DNA of 64,000 nt from Gordionus sp. m RMFG-2023 (GCF_954871325.1 NC_088775.1:49143561-49207560), one strand, 5' to 3'. Positions 1 to 11,930 are shown, numbered from the stretch's first letter. Notes: generated by a model not told the origin, from the sequence alone. Translations and numbers: made by a program.

Positions 1-700
1 ATAATTTATCATTTCGTCTTAAATATGAGCAATGTTTATTGCTGTATGTGACTCATTAAATATTTTAACATTTAAAACTTTATTAGTTCGTTTAAAGTTT
101 TGGTTTATATAATGGTATGTTAATGAGATATGAGATTCGCTTCCTAAATTTATAGTCCATTTATCTATGATAAAATTAAAATAAGAATCCTCAACCAAAA
201 TGTCTTTATAAATTTTTTCGGAGAGTTTTTCATATATATCAGGAATAACTGCTTGCGAAAAATACTTTCTATTGAGAATTTTATAATTTGGACATAAATG
301 ATGTAAAAGTCTTTAAAAGCCGTTATCTTCCAAGATAGAAATCGCCTGCAGGCTATCATTTGTCTTTATAAATTTAGAAATAACTATGAATTTAGAATCA
401 GAATTTTTCAAAATATTAATTTTATTAAGAATGGCTGATATTATTGGCTAACCTTAGGGCTCTTCTTTTTTTAAATTTAATTTTTTTCCTAATTTTCGTT
501 CCTTTTTTTATTAGCTCTTTGCATGTCGTTTGATGTAATCATTTTAAATGTTTACGGATATTGGTAGTATTAAATAAATTTTTCATTATTCCTCCCCATG
601 AAATTAGAATTCAGCAGATAACGCATTTAGCAAAATTATCCTTATCTTTTATAAAATATTTACATAAGATGCCATATTTAAAAGATTTCTTTATTTAAAG
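1..700 (-). pseudogene. hAT transposase relic with BED zinc finger
   Basis: Read on the minus strand, the stretch near 530-660 gives a BED-type zinc finger (CVIC, then a His-Leu-Lys-x-Leu-His spacing), followed by a long hAT-like core near 1-400. The core contains blocks typical of the catalytic half of hAT transposases: an 'Asn-Gly-Phe ... leucine ... Cys-Pro-Asn-Tyr-Lys' block, a 'Pro-Asp-Ile-Tyr-Glu-Lys' block, and 'FIIDKWTINLGSESHISLTY', the usual TDxWTS-like region. Frameshifts and stops are present. Two of the stops in the finger are TGA codons where family members usually have Arg, which fits CGA to TGA decay. The 3' part runs off the left edge, so neither end of the element can be placed. 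Confidence is high for hAT and moderate for boundaries. Confidence 0.75.
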
Positions 701-900
701 TATAAATAATAAAATTGGCATTATTATTTTAAAAGATTTAAAATAAAAAAAAACTTAAGATGTTCTTTTCCATTTTTATAAAAAAATCGGTAAATCACTG
801 AGACTGGGGAAAAATTTTTTAAATTGTTTTTTATTTTAAACTTTTTATTAAAAAATAATAAATATGCTATCGTGAAATCTTAAAATTTAACATTTTTTTA

Positions 901-1035
901 AGTTTCTAAATGAAAATGGATATGATCATTACTGGGTCAATCACAGCAGATACTTTATAAACCCAGATGATATATCCCTACTCAACGTATTAAGCGTTTA
1001 TGAAGGGATCTTAAGGCGAGCTTCCCCTGAATTGG
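901..1035 (+). pseudogene. Merlin (ISXO2-like) transposase relic, C-terminal part
   Basis: One frame reads 'YDHYWVNHSRYFINPDD' and a shifted frame then reads 'TQRIKRL', a stop, 'RDLKASFP'. This is the conserved tail of Merlin/ISXO2 transposases (VNHSxxFVDP...THTxxIExxWRxxK), which carries the last catalytic acidic residue; here that Glu position reads Lys. It resembles the larger Merlin copy at 2299-3965 and the tail at 59770-60060 but is a different subfamily. A frameshift between the two blocks and the replaced Glu mark it as dead. No ends were found. About 100 bases of AT-rich sequence on either side show nothing else. Confidence 0.65.
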
Positions 1036-1327
1036 AAGAAAATATTTCTCTCATTTATATATATATATGTGAATATTCTTATTTTCGTGATATCAAAAAT
1101 ATGTCAAATTTAAGTAAATTAATTAAATTTTTAATTGATATAAATTTATATAGAACTATTTTTGTTTTTCCTTAAAATTATATATATCTATATTATCATT
1201 GTTTATATATTATGTTTATTCAAATAAATTGCTTAATTTTCTAGTATTTGATTTAATAGTCCGAACTTAGTAGCATCTGATATAGCACATGTCTTTTTAA
1301 AAAAATTTAAATAATATACTCCATATA

Positions 1328-2202
1328 CGGTTTGACTAAACTACAAATGCCAAGGTAAACTGCAAATGCTTAAGTAAAAATTTTTGTTATATTCTTTCTT
1401 AATTGGAGCGAGATTCATTTTCTTATTCTATAAATAACTTATAAAATTATATTCTTAGATATATTCAATAATAAATGAATAGACATTAATAGTTGTATTT
1501 CCTTTTATCTCATAATAAAGAATTTAAATCCTTTAGTAAAATTAAATTAAAAATAATTATAATTACATTTTAAATTTCATTAATATTAAATCAGCAAGTT
1601 GGTGTACTATTAATTAATACAAAAATTAAATAATAATACGCCAACTGGCGGATTTTATATTATTGTAATTTAAAATGTCATTATAATACTTTTCTTTAAG
1701 ATAATTATATTAATAGATTTAAACTGTTTAATATGAGATAAAAGAAAATACAACTACAGTGTTGTGATGATTTAATGAAACATATTGACGATTAAATTAA
1801 AACATTTACCTTGGAATTTGCAGTTTAGAAACATGTGAAACACGTCAAACACCTTTTTAAATAATAATATAATGATTTTAAAATATACTAAAACAAAGAA
1901 AATTTGCAATTACTTTTCTTAAAATAATAATACGTCAACTTGCGGATTTAATATTACTGAAATTTGAAATGTAATTATAATTATTTTTAATTTATTTATA
2001 TTAAAGGATTTAAACTATTTATTATGATATAAAGGAAATACAACTATATCTATTCAATTTTTATTGATTATATCTAATAATATAATTTTTATAAGTTATA
2101 CATATCATAAGAAAATGAATCTTCTCCAATTAATAGAATATATCTAAAATTTTTACCTAAGCATTTGCAGTTTACCTTGGCATTTGTAGTTTAGTCAAAT
2201 CC
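1328..2202. mobile_element. Non-autonomous long-TIR element with 9-bp target duplication (Mutator-like?)
   Basis: The ends are inverted repeats that begin 'GGTTTGACTAAACTAC' on the left and read 'GTAGTTTAGTCAAATCC' on the right. The inverted homology continues inward for roughly 200-300 bases (for example the left block near 1480-1600 against the right block near 1980-2060), so most of the element could fold into a hairpin. The 9 bases 'ctccatata' lie directly before (1319-1327) and after (2203-2211), a clear target duplication. Long inverted repeats with a 9-bp duplication are usual for Mutator-like elements. No coding potential is seen, so it would depend on a transposase made elsewhere. 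Confidence 0.7.
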
Positions 2203-2298
2203 CTCCATATATTATGTAAAATTAAAGAATTTTGAAAATTTTCACAAAAAAAAATAAGAAATTCTTAAAAATTTTGAGTAATGAAGCTTTGAATTATT

Positions 2299-3965
2299 GG
2301 TTGCTGCCTCACTCGAGGAGGGGGGGGGGGGTATTATCCTTTTCTGTTATTTTTTATGTAATTTTGAAAAAATTTTTTTGTTTATTTTTTTTATATTAAT
2401 ACTAGATTGGTTCTTTTTCTGATTGGTTAATTTTTTATTTTATTTATAAATTATACTCAAAATGATGAAGCAACTTATGAGTTTTGTCTAAATAACCAAT
2501 TAATACCGTCAGGAATACAACATACTTGTTGCACATAATGCGGGTTGAAAAAAACAAGAGTTTGCGATACCGATGCAATAGGTGTCGTAGATCATACTCG
2601 ATATGGAAAGGTAATATTAATTTTGATATCATAAATGACAAATTTTTAGATTCCATTTTTGAAGGTTGGGAAATTTTTAAGACTAGTGTACTTGCACATA
2701 AGTACTAATTTTTTAAAAAATATTAAAGAACAAAATTATTTTTAGGCCGTTATAAAATTTTAAGTGTTTCGATGGAATTATATTATGATAGGAAGCAATT
2801 TCTAGACACTTAGGTTTAAAAAATTTCGCAGATATGTGGTTACATATAGCTTCGAATCACTCAAAGATCAGGGGACCCGGCCACGTTATCGAAATTGACG
2901 AAACTCGTGTGTAGAAGCGTAAATATAATCGTTCGGCATCTGATCTCCGAGGCTATATGGATCATCGGTGACATATGTCGGGAGACAAATAAAATATTTC
3001 TTAGTGCCACAACAAGGGATCAAGAACCACACATGTCTTGGAAGATTCGGCGATAATGACTGGCTCGTGGTTAGGGTATGTAAATATATTTTTCTGTAAA
3101 TCAAAAGTGGTATTAGATATAATCGGCTAAAACGAACAAATTATTTCCAATATCGTATCAATCATTCGCGAGATTTTGTTTATCCAAATGACAGATCGAT
3201 CCACACACAAAAAGTTGAAAGGTTTTGGCGGGATCTAAACTTAAACTATAAAAGACAAGAGGATCGGGGTAATATTCATGAATAACTTTTTGAATATAGA
3301 TATTTTCGAAAATATCGATTATTAAATCGTTTTAATAATTTTATTCGTTTTACTAATGATTGTATAAATTTTAATACTATATTTCGATTTAACTCTTTAC
3401 TACAAAGGTTAAAATAATCACTTACACTTTAAAGGTGGAGTCTATTTTACCCCTGATAAATACAATATTTTAGATTTTTATTTATTTTCGGGAAAAAGTT
3501 ATGCTAATTTTCCTACGGTTGCTTAAATTTTATTTATTTATGAAATCTTCTATTAATAATAGTATTATCACCAAAAAAATTTTTAATATAAAATTTTAGA
3601 CTAATATTTATTTCCAGAAAAAGTTATGCTAATTTTCCTAAAGTTGCTGAATTTTTTTTATTTATGGGATCTTCCTTTAATTATAGTATTATCAGCAAAA
3701 TAAATTTAAAATGCAAAGTTTCATTTACCAAAAATTCACCTTACCCCTTAGCCTACCCCTTTTAAAAAATTTGTAGCCAAAATGCTCACCCTCCCCCCTC
3801 CTCATATATAAACGATGTATACAATTATTTTAAAATATCTTAAATAAAAAAAATATATAATTTAAAAATAAAAGATTAACCAATCAGAAAGAACCAATCC
3901 AAATATTAATATAAAAACATTAAAAAATAAAAAAAAAGACCTCCCCCCCGCTAGAAGCAGCAACT
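2299..3965 (+). mobile_element. Merlin (ISXO2-like) DNA transposon, full length but dead
   Basis: The left end starts GGTTGCTGCCTCACTCGAG followed by a G run; the right end reads C run, then CTAGAAGCAGCAACT. The inverted homology extends inward through 'attggttctttttctgattggtta' and its complement near 3872-3900. The left flank is 'gaattatt' (2291-2298). On the right only 'gaatt' is adjacent, because a hAT MITE (3971-4439) inserted there; skipping the MITE and one copy of its duplication gives 'gaattatt' again. The 8-bp target duplication is therefore exact, as expected for Merlin, which makes 8-9 bp duplications. The transposase gene lies inside on the plus strand. Confidence 0.85.
2450..3400 (+). 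pseudogene. Merlin transposase (ISXO2-like DDE), decayed
   Basis: Several frames carry pieces of one ISXO2-like transposase in the expected order. Near 2540-2600 there is an N-terminal zinc-binding block (CC..C, then YRCNRCRRSYSIWKG). Near 2880-2940 the frame reads 'HVIEIDETRV', stop, 'KRKYNRSASDLRGYMDHR', which holds the first catalytic Asp in the family motif EIDET and the usual KRKYNRG-like block. Near 3170-3260 comes 'FVYPNDRSIHTQKVERFWR', with the final catalytic Glu in VERFW. Stops and frameshifts separate the blocks, so no active protein could be made. The family cuts and pastes the element by a DDE mechanism. The matching tail at 59770-60060 shows the family spread in this genome. Confidence 0.8.
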
Positions 3966-3970
3966 GAATT

Positions 3971-4439
3971 TAGAGGTCCACAATGGGAAGGTTTTTAGCC
4001 AAAAAGCTTACCCACTCGTTGTTTTATAATTTATTTAACCCGCCTACTTATAATTTTTTAAAAAAAATTTAACTGCCCGCACGTCCATTTCTCTATAAAT
4101 TTTGTTTAACCCGCCTGCGCCTAATGTTCAAAAATTATTTTAATGGCTGGTTTGGCTCTTTTTTTATTTATTTAAACGTATTTTTAATAAAACATTAATA
4201 ATAAGCAATATTATGAAATAAAACTATTATTTTTAATAAATTATAGTCTGTTCTGTTTGTTTCGCCTGAAAAATATCGAAAATTTACCCGCCCACGCCCG
4301 CCCATTACTTTAAAAAAATTTTAAATCCGCCCGCCACTCGCCCAATGTTAAAAATATTTCAAAAAACCCGACCATGCCCATTCAAAGTATGGGCGGGCGT
4401 AAGCAGTCGGGTGAAGAAACCGCCCAATGCAGACCTTTA
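3971..4439. mobile_element. hAT MITE inserted in the Merlin target duplication
   Basis: It begins TAGAGGTCCACAATGGG and ends CCCAATGCAGACCTTTA, an imperfect inverted pair. The flanks are 'actgaatt' (3963-3970) and 'accgaatt' (4440-4447), an 8-bp duplication with one mismatch. The interior is rich in CCCGCC-type blocks between AT tracts, a make-up shared by several hAT MITEs in this window. It has no open frame. It must be younger than the Merlin copy because it splits that element's target duplication. Confidence 0.75.
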
Positions 4440-4784
4440 ACCGAATTATTATTACATCAAAAAATTTCCACCCATATCAAACGATCGCATATTTTTTAAA
4501 TAAAAATTATTTTTAAATATTTCCCCAAGTTTCAGTGACTTACCAAAATATATTTTAATATGCTTTAAATCTATAAATAAAAATAAATAGAATTTAGGGG
4601 GTGTTGTGCATTTACATTGTTTTAAAAATAATAAAATTATTTACAATTTTTAAAAAAAAAATTTCGAATTTTTCAATTTTTATAAAAATAAATAAAAAAT
4701 CTTTTGAAATATTATAATAATGTAAATTAAACTATATAAATATATATAATATAAAATAAAATTTTTACAGGTATCAGCCCTATC

Positions 4785-4838
4785 CAATGTTTTTTGAAAA
4801 ATCGGTGGCGATCCGATATTTAATATTGGTACAGCCCT
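4785..4838. mobile_element. Stray end of a 'TAGGGxTGTACC' hAT MITE
   Basis: The sequence 'ATATTGGTACAGCCCTA' matches the right end of the complete MITE at 57602-58308 (ATATCGGTACACCCCTA), and 'atcggtggcgatccgata' just inside it matches that family's subterminal 'atcgg' repeats. The other end was not found, so this is a fragment. The stretch from 4448 to 4784 is AT-rich and shows nothing else. Confidence 0.4.
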
Positions 4839-4929
4839 AATTAGAAAGTGTATTATTCTCCCAAAAGGGCTGTCCAAATTACATTAATCAGTTTTTAATG
4901 GTTTTTCTTGACAAAAAGTTTAAAATGTT

Positions 4930-5380
4930 AATTAGATGTATATAATATTTTAAAAGAGTTGTGAGCTCATCCTCGATCTAGGAGGTGAAGGAGAATTTCA
5001 AATGTGTAAATTTACTTGGGTTGCAGGAAGAGTAAATAAGATTTTGGATAAAATATATAAATCAAGGTGCTGCAGCTTAACAGACTCCCAAAAATGCAAA
5101 ATATTTTCCTTCTTATCTAATTTTTTAAAATTTCCAAATCCAGCAACTATCGTTCCAATACTTTTCTCTGTAATCAGCCATCTTTTATGTAAATTTATCT
5201 AAAACATCCTGTTCAATTACTTCATTCGAACTTTTATCATCAGATAAAATGGCATGGATATGAATTTAATCCAGCTTTCTAAATTAACAAGATTTCTTTA
5301 CATACAAATCTCATCATCTTTAAGTAATATCTGTAATATTTAAGGATTTATATCTATAATTAAAAATATTTTATAATCTC
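4930..5380 (-). pseudogene. hAT transposase C-terminal relic (same family as 22.4-24.7 kb)
   Basis: On the minus strand the order of blocks matches the copy at 22440-24686: an 'ADDILSDDxxSxEVIEQ'-like acidic stretch near 5200-5270, then 'ILHFWESVKLQHLDLYILSK' near 5040-5100, 'ILFTLPATQV', and 'PRSRMSSQLF' near 4960. The last part is the hAT dimerisation region, usually written VSVERxFSxLKFILSxxRSRM. The Ser-Val-Glu-Arg core itself is lost in a short gap. Frameshifts split the blocks. The 5' part of the gene and the element ends were not recognised to the right. Confidence 0.65.
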
Positions 5381-5399
5381 ATTTAAATTACTAATATTT

Positions 5400-6456
5400 G
5401 TATTTAAAATTTTACAAATATCTTAATATATTATTTTAAATATAAAATTCACTGAACCCGGGTTCATTTTGGGTTTTAAAAAAATATAAAGAGTTCAGTT
5501 TCAGTTTAGAAATTTTTTCAAAAACCCAGATTTTCTTCTTCAGGTTCCATTAGAATTCCTGATCAAAATGTTTAGCTAGCTTTAGTTAATGGACATATAA
5601 AAAATAAAAAAACAATCAACATATAATGAAGAATACATAATCAGAAATTTCAGAGGTATGACCTGGCACCAAAAGCCATTAAAAAAAGAATATTCATACC
5701 CTGTCCCCAGTTTTAGATATCCTGACTACACTACTACCTACCATATACTTATAATAAATATAATAATGGTAAATTTAAAGATTTTTTACTTGACATATAA
5801 GTGTTATTTTATGGGTTAATTCTACAGTTGACTGGCCAACATGTTGGTTGGAGAATTTTTGTTTACTCTTAATCAATGATAAATTAAAGGGATTTTTGCA
5901 TACAATAGCTAGCCATAAAATATTAATGTACACATCTTCCCATTCCAGCTATATAAAAATATTTTCATGATAAAATTTATATATTTACATCATATTGGGT
6001 TAAATTATCTACCAATATCGGTAAATATTGAATATCATGTGGCAAATATGTAGAAAATGATTTTGGACCAACAATCTGCCAATTTAAAAATATAATTATT
6101 TAATTTATATCATTACTGAGCTTAAATTATATAAAATTTTTTTCAGATAAAGATTATTTGATCTTGATTTATCAAAACTCCCAATTAATTTAATGATAAA
6201 GTTCTCTATGAAATAGGAATATATATGTAATAATTATTTTTATATTCACCTATATAGGGTTTGAGCAATATAGGATTTTCGTGATATATTTTTAATTCAT
6301 CTTTATATATTTATTATCACAATATTACCAAATAATTAAACCTTTGATTTTTTCATAAATATATTCTAGTGACTTATTTTTAATAAGAATTTGATCAATT
6401 TCATATATATATTTGTTAAATATATCATAGATACTCATATCAAATCAAAAATCTAA
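5400..6456. other. AT-rich stretch without recognised gene
   Basis: I see no coding frame with family resemblance here. A GC-richer patch at 5455-5560 (cactgaacccgggttcattt...) resembles the subterminal parts of hAT elements, but no end or duplication could be fixed. A short less-AT block at 5650-5750 has no recognisable product. Confidence 0.4.
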
Positions 6457-8560
6457 ATTCATTCATTCATTCAATACCACACCAGAAATTGTCATCACCC
6501 ACTAGGAGTTGTAGCGTGCACCAAGTATATTCACTAATATATAGATCCTATACATGATGTATACCCGTTTTATTATAGTGGACGGTCCCACTATGTAGTC
6601 AGCTAGCATAGTAAAGAAGAGAGGAGTAAGAAAAAGGGGATCTATTAGTTCCCTTACCGGCAAGATAGTGTTAAGAAATTGTAACCAATATCAATAATAA
6701 TGTAGCCTGGTAAGATATTTAAGAGATGGAAAAAAGTAATTCAAATGTTAGGTAAGTATATCCTTGTAAGATAATGTTATGTCTATATAGCGTGTCCTGT
6801 TCCGGAGGCATCCACTTCCCTGTAATTGTAATCCCAATTCCCGACCCATTATCCTAAAGAACTTACTATCTTTGTGTGATTTTTCCTTCTTTTTACCTTC
6901 AATTATTTTTGTCATTATAGAGTCAATTATTTTTGTCATTATAGAGTCAATAGTGTCCCCATAAATCCTTGTTTGTATTAAGGAAGCGATCCTCGGGATC
7001 CTCATTATTTACCGCATTATCATTATTATAGTGAACCCGGAATCGTTATCATTATTATTCACGGACTTGAGATCATCATTACCTTCGTCAAAATCGTTTA
7101 TCCAGTAGGGAAAGGAAAAAGACAGGAAAAGGAGTTATAAAGGGGAGGGGGGTTTAATAAGATACTAATTACCATCATCCTCATCCTATTTCATTCAATC
7201 CATAATTCCAATATAACCTGTACCGATGTATAAATTGTCATTCTAACCGCGAGAAGAGGTTGGAAATAAGACGGTGCGAGAATAGTCCAATACTTCCACG
7301 ATTTCTGCTCTAGTTTAAACCATATTTAAGCATGTATTGTAGATGTTCTTTTAAATGTTTTTTGTTTTTATTGAGTGCCAAGAAATCTGGGAAAGAAAGA
7401 TTGATCAAGTCCATATCCTTCAGACATTTTGCCAGCCAATAGTATTTGGGAGTTCTCTGTCTTCCATAATCTGGGGTCCACTTCATGGACGAAAATATCA
7501 TATTTTCTTGTGAATGTCTTAAGCAATGACCGAGTAATTCTAATCTACTTAGAGGAATGAGTCGATTGATAGGTAGGATATCGCACCTATTCCAGAGAGT
7601 TGTGTTTGAGGTGTTGTATGGAGTAGGTTTTAGTGATTCTTCTTAGAAATTTATTTATAAAAGTCTGGGATGTGTTGATATTACTTTTAGTGTCCTGACA
7701 TGTTTCTAATCCGTATGTTAAGATAGATAGAATTAGGGATTTGATGAGTCTTATCTTTTGGTTCGTAGATATTTGGTTGGACGACCATAATTTCGTTAGC
7801 TGGTGATATCGGGATCTGTCTTTGTTTGTCCTCGACTTAGTATCTAATATTGTGGTGACTAATGACATTATCCTGGTTCCTAGATACTTAAAATCTGAAA
7901 CCTTTTCTACCACATTATCATCATAGTTAAAGGGGTCTGTATTATCTAGAAATGTATTGGACGCGATTAACTTTGTCTTCGAGTAATTGACTTTTAATCC
8001 GTATTCATAGCAAATTTTAACAAACAATGACAGCAAGTTTCTTAATTTGTACTCAGAGTTCGCTAATATGCATACATCATGCATAGCATAGAAAATTCAG
8101 AGAGTTGCTTTCTTTCTTTCTTTCTTTATCGCCTTGTTGATTCAGATATCGAGGAGTAAGGGCATATTCTTGTTTGAAGGATTTATTCAGAACATCGTTC
8201 ATTATTACATTAAATAACATAGGTGATAGAATGCAACCTTGTTTCAGCCCTCTGTTGGCCTTAAATGGTTGTGATTTTATGCTCAGATGTTGTGGTATCA
8301 CGTTATGGTTTTCGTACACTATTTTTATAAGCGAAATCAGATGTTTATCTATTCTTATGCCTTCCAGTAAGGGCCAGATCTTATGCTGTATAATGGAGTC
8401 AAAGGCTTGACTTAAATCAATCATTAGGGCAAGTATTGGGGACTTATGCATTCTAGCTTTCTCCAGAATAACCTTAAGCGCCTTGTTAGTAATTAATTTC
8501 CCTGTTTATGATTGTATAAACACTTCATCGAAAAGTTTTCCAATTCTGTGATTGGTCCAT
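6457..8560 (-). mobile_element. Non-LTR retrotransposon (LINE), 5'-truncated, with GAAT-repeat tail
   Basis: The element reads on the minus strand. It starts within the reverse transcriptase near 8560, so it is truncated at the 5' end as LINE copies usually are. It ends at 6457-6472 with four GAAT units (attc on the plus strand), a microsatellite tail typical of several LINE clades. Between the coding part and the tail (6470-7300) lies a probable 3' untranslated region; it contains a 24-27 base direct duplication (6900-6955, 'attatttttgtcattatagagtca' type). No target duplication was identified. A (CTTT)5 expansion sits inside the reverse transcriptase at 8106-8126. Confidence 0.75.
7310..8560 (-). 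pseudogene. LINE reverse transcriptase and thumb region
   Basis: Minus-strand frames carry reverse transcriptase motifs in order: 'ALMIDLSQAFDSI' (the DLxxAFD motif), 'GLKQGCILSPMLFN' (the QGxxxSP motif), then a disturbed catalytic box reading 'YAMHDVCILA' where YADDVCILA is expected, so one catalytic Asp is gone. Next comes 'LKVNYSKTKLIA', the primer-grip side block 'FKYLGTRIMS', and the thumb-like 'KIRLIKSLILSILTYGLETCQ' with 'INKFLRRI'. The (CTTT)n expansion sits just upstream of the catalytic box and disrupts the frame. An open frame at 7310-7501 continues the C-terminal tail. The endonuclease is absent. The clade is uncertain. Confidence 0.8.
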
Positions 8561-8784
8561 TTAAGCTCAGGAAAAATTAATAATTTAAAATTATTTTTTT
8601 TATAAAAATAATGGAAATTTGGATATAGTGTTTAAACCCGAGTGGAAGTCGTAGAAAGCGACCCATAGCCAGGGTTAGAATATCGACCACGACCCAAGGC
8701 GGGACGGCTCGCTGGGTCTACTTGCTGGTCGGCTTGCAGCGTACACAAAATACATAGCAAATTAAAGCGGTTTTTTTAATCCGC

Positions 8785-9290
8785 GTTTATAGTTTTTGAT
8801 ACTGGTAAGATGTTCTAATATCTTTGGTTCTAGTAATAAATTGGCAATTCCATTATAATGTATTCTATGACGAAAATTTTTTTATATTAAATCTAGATAA
8901 AAGTTTATGATACTAGTAAGATGTTATTAATTTAGGTCTAGTAAAAAATTGGTATTGCCATTATATTTCCACGAGGAAAAATAAATTTGAAATTCTAAAT
9001 AGATGTTCTAAAACTTCTGGGTCTAGTACTAAATTGGCCCTGCCATTATATTTTATTACACGAGGAAAAAAAATATAAAAATTTTTTAAAAATTTGTTTT
9101 TAAAAAGTTTTTGATACTAGAAAGATGTTCTAAAACCTTTGGTTCTAGCAATAAATAGACAGTGCCATTATATTTTACTCATGAGGAAAAAAAATTAAGA
9201 AATTTTATTAAAATTTGTTTTAAGTCTAGTTAAAAGTTTTTGATGTTCTAAAATATTTGGGTCGAGTAATAAATTAAAATTCTTCTTGTG
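8785..9290. repeat. Diverged tandem array, about 100-120 bp unit, four to five copies
   Basis: A unit that reads roughly 'tttttgatactagtaagatgttctaa', 'ctttgggtctagtaataaattgg', 'tgccattatattttac', 'gaggaaaaa' recurs near 8800, 8905, 9000, 9110 and 9240. Copies differ by many substitutions and small indels, so the array is old. It has no frame. The stretch 8561-8784 in front of it contains a less AT-rich block (8630-8740) that I do not recognise. Confidence 0.7.
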
Positions 9291-9721
9291 ACATAAATTA
9301 ATTCCAAAATATTCAAAGAAAGTAGTTTTAACTAGATATAATTAATTTAGTAATTTAAATATACAAAACAAAATTCCTCATAAAGGATCAAAAAGAGGTC
9401 ATGATATTCTCAATGATATATAATATATCAATGAATATTCATGAAAGGTCATTCCAATATTATTTATTTTTATTATTAGGTTGAGATTGGGACATGAAGA
9501 ATGTTTAGAAGTTAATTACACAATAATATTATTGATGTAGCACCATATAAAAGCTTGGAAATTTACTAAGACATACAATGAAGGATATTCTTAAACACAA
9601 AAAGTTTATTGGTAAAGCAAAAATAAATCGTAATGATCAAAAATGATCATCTAATACAAAAAAACGTTTCTTATATACAAAGTAAAAATATCGTATCACG
9701 TCAATACCGCGAAATTTTTAC

Positions 9722-10158
9722 CGCTATTATAGCGAATGCATTATCGCAAAAATATTATAGCGAATGCATTATCGCGAAAATATTATAGCGAATGCATTAC
9801 AGCGAATGTAATACCGAGAATGCATTATCGCGAATGCATCATAGCGAATGTATTATAGCGAATATATTAGCGCGAATGCATTATAGCGAATGCATTACCG
9901 CGAAAATATTATAGCGAATGCATTACAGCGAATGTAATACCGCGAATGCATTATCGCGAATGCATAATATCGAATGTATTATAGCGAATATATTAGCGCA
10001 AATGCATTATAGCGAATGCATTACCGCGAAAACATTATAGCGAATGCATTACAGCGAATATATTATCGCGAATGTATCATAGCGAATGTATTAGAGCGAA
10101 TACATTACAGCGAATGCATTATAGCGAATGCATCATAGCGAATGCAATATCGCGAATG
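9722..10158. repeat. Left array of the foldback-like element, 14-bp monomer
   Basis: About thirty copies of a 14-base unit, consensus 'gcgaatgcattata', with variants 'accgcgaa', 'acagcgaa', 'atcgcgaa'. The variants are ordered: a block of nine monomers repeats with a period of 126 bases (for example 'gcattaccgcgaaaa' ends near 9905 and again near 10031), so there is higher-order structure. No coding frame. Confidence 0.85.
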
Positions 10159-11930
10159 CATTACAACTAACATTATCACTAGTGATTTATATTTGACAAA
10201 ATTATATTTAACCCATTTATTAAGTTCCAAAAAACCAGAGAACCAGCTTAATTGTCTATATTTATTTAAAGTAGCGTTTTAAAATTATTTACCTCTAAAA
10301 CAGGTCACTTGTTATTTATGAAATTCGTATTTTATTAAAAAATATGTGGAATTTGGTATACTCAATTTTTTTAACAATTAGATTAAGTAATTTTTTACAA
10401 AAGACCCTATTAATTAATATTTTATATTTTAAGATTGATTCTAGTAAAAGTTAATTTTTGCTCCAACAAGCCCCAAACCCCAGGCTTGTAGATTATATTG
10501 GTTTATTAAGTCTCCTAGAGGATAATTGTTATTATCAATAATACACCATTTGTATATAAATAATTGATTAAAAATTTCAAAATGTGATATTATATTTTAA
10601 AAAATGTTTAAGTTTTAATAATTTTTTAATTTTTTTTCTAATTCTTTTGATTATCAACCACCAGAAAAGGTGAAAGTTAAAGGGAAAAAAATAGTATTAT
10701 AAGCTATAATAGCCAATGAATACTTATTATATCATATTTTTAAGCATAATATAATTAATTCGACATAATTCTACTAGCCCCTAGTTACTGATATGATTAA
10801 CCCTTTCCAGCGCTAAAAATATATGTTGATAATTTTTAAAATTTTTTAAATAAGATTAGATGAAGGGGAACATTGGATTGAGACCTCTATCTTATTAAAT
10901 CTTTTGTAATCGTCAAAATTATTAATTTTATAGCTTTAAAACATAAAATCTTATCTTTTTTAAATTTAAACATTGTTAAATTTAAAAATAATAAATGCCA
11001 ACTCCTGTTTCAAATATAAATCTTAAAATGATAATAAATATATTTAATTATATATTTTGGTGGTTTCAATAGAGATGATATGTGAATTTAGTTCAAATTT
11101 AATATTTTGTAAGTTATTTTCAAATCATATTATTCTGCCTGAAAGGGAATGCCTACAATAAATATTTTTAAACATAATGATTATGAGACTTTCTGAAATG
11201 GGAAAAGAAGATTTTTTAATTTCATATTCTGTCTATTTAATTATTTCTAAATCTCACTGTGCAAATTGGTTTATTATTCATGATACGGTTTTAAACAATT
11301 TCAACTTTAAGAGAGACAGAAGGCCACAAATCCATATTTTTATGCCGTTTAATATTATAGTGAAAAACATTTTAATTATGCTTTAATATTATTTACTTAT
11401 CTTAAATTCCGTATAAAACAATTTATAAAATACAGAGAAAATATTCAAAATAACGAAATTTGAAAATTTAGGGCAGGGCTTTAAATAATCAGAGCTAAAA
11501 AATGCAGACCACAGGTATATTAATTTACGACATTTATATTATTTATTTTATTACTAATTATGACATTGAAAGATGTTAAATTCAATTTTGTCTGTACTGT
11601 AAAAAATAGCTAAATATTAATAAAAGTATACAAGAATCAATCTTAAATATAAAATATTAAAAATATTTATTAATGTATAACTTAAGTTAAGTGTTTGTTG
11701 GGCTATCTCATGGTATTTAATAAATTCAATTATAAATTGTCAAGCTTATGATGATATTGACAAAAACGACTACTAGCCCTATTCCTACTATTGGAAGAAA
11801 GTTGATAATGAGATCAAAAATTTTGATTATTTACCGGGCGGCTAAAAAACGTCGCGTTTTGAAATCTTATTAACTCCGAAACGTGTCATTCGTTTTTTAT
11901 AATCTCCTGTCTTAATATTCTCAAAGTATA

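Noticed and set aside
5546-5575. 'tagaattcctgatcaaaatg' as a left end of the BED hAT family
   Set aside because: Only a partial match to TAGGGATTCCCGTCAAAAT, with no duplication and no coding part following.
9700-10160. Regularly spaced short repeats that could suggest a CRISPR array
   Set aside because: The units are contiguous 14-mers without unique spacers, and the surroundings are eukaryotic transposons.
11177-11386. 69-codon plus-strand frame inside the foldback-like element
   Set aside because: No motif or resemblance to a transposase; a frame of this length is within chance for the region's size.
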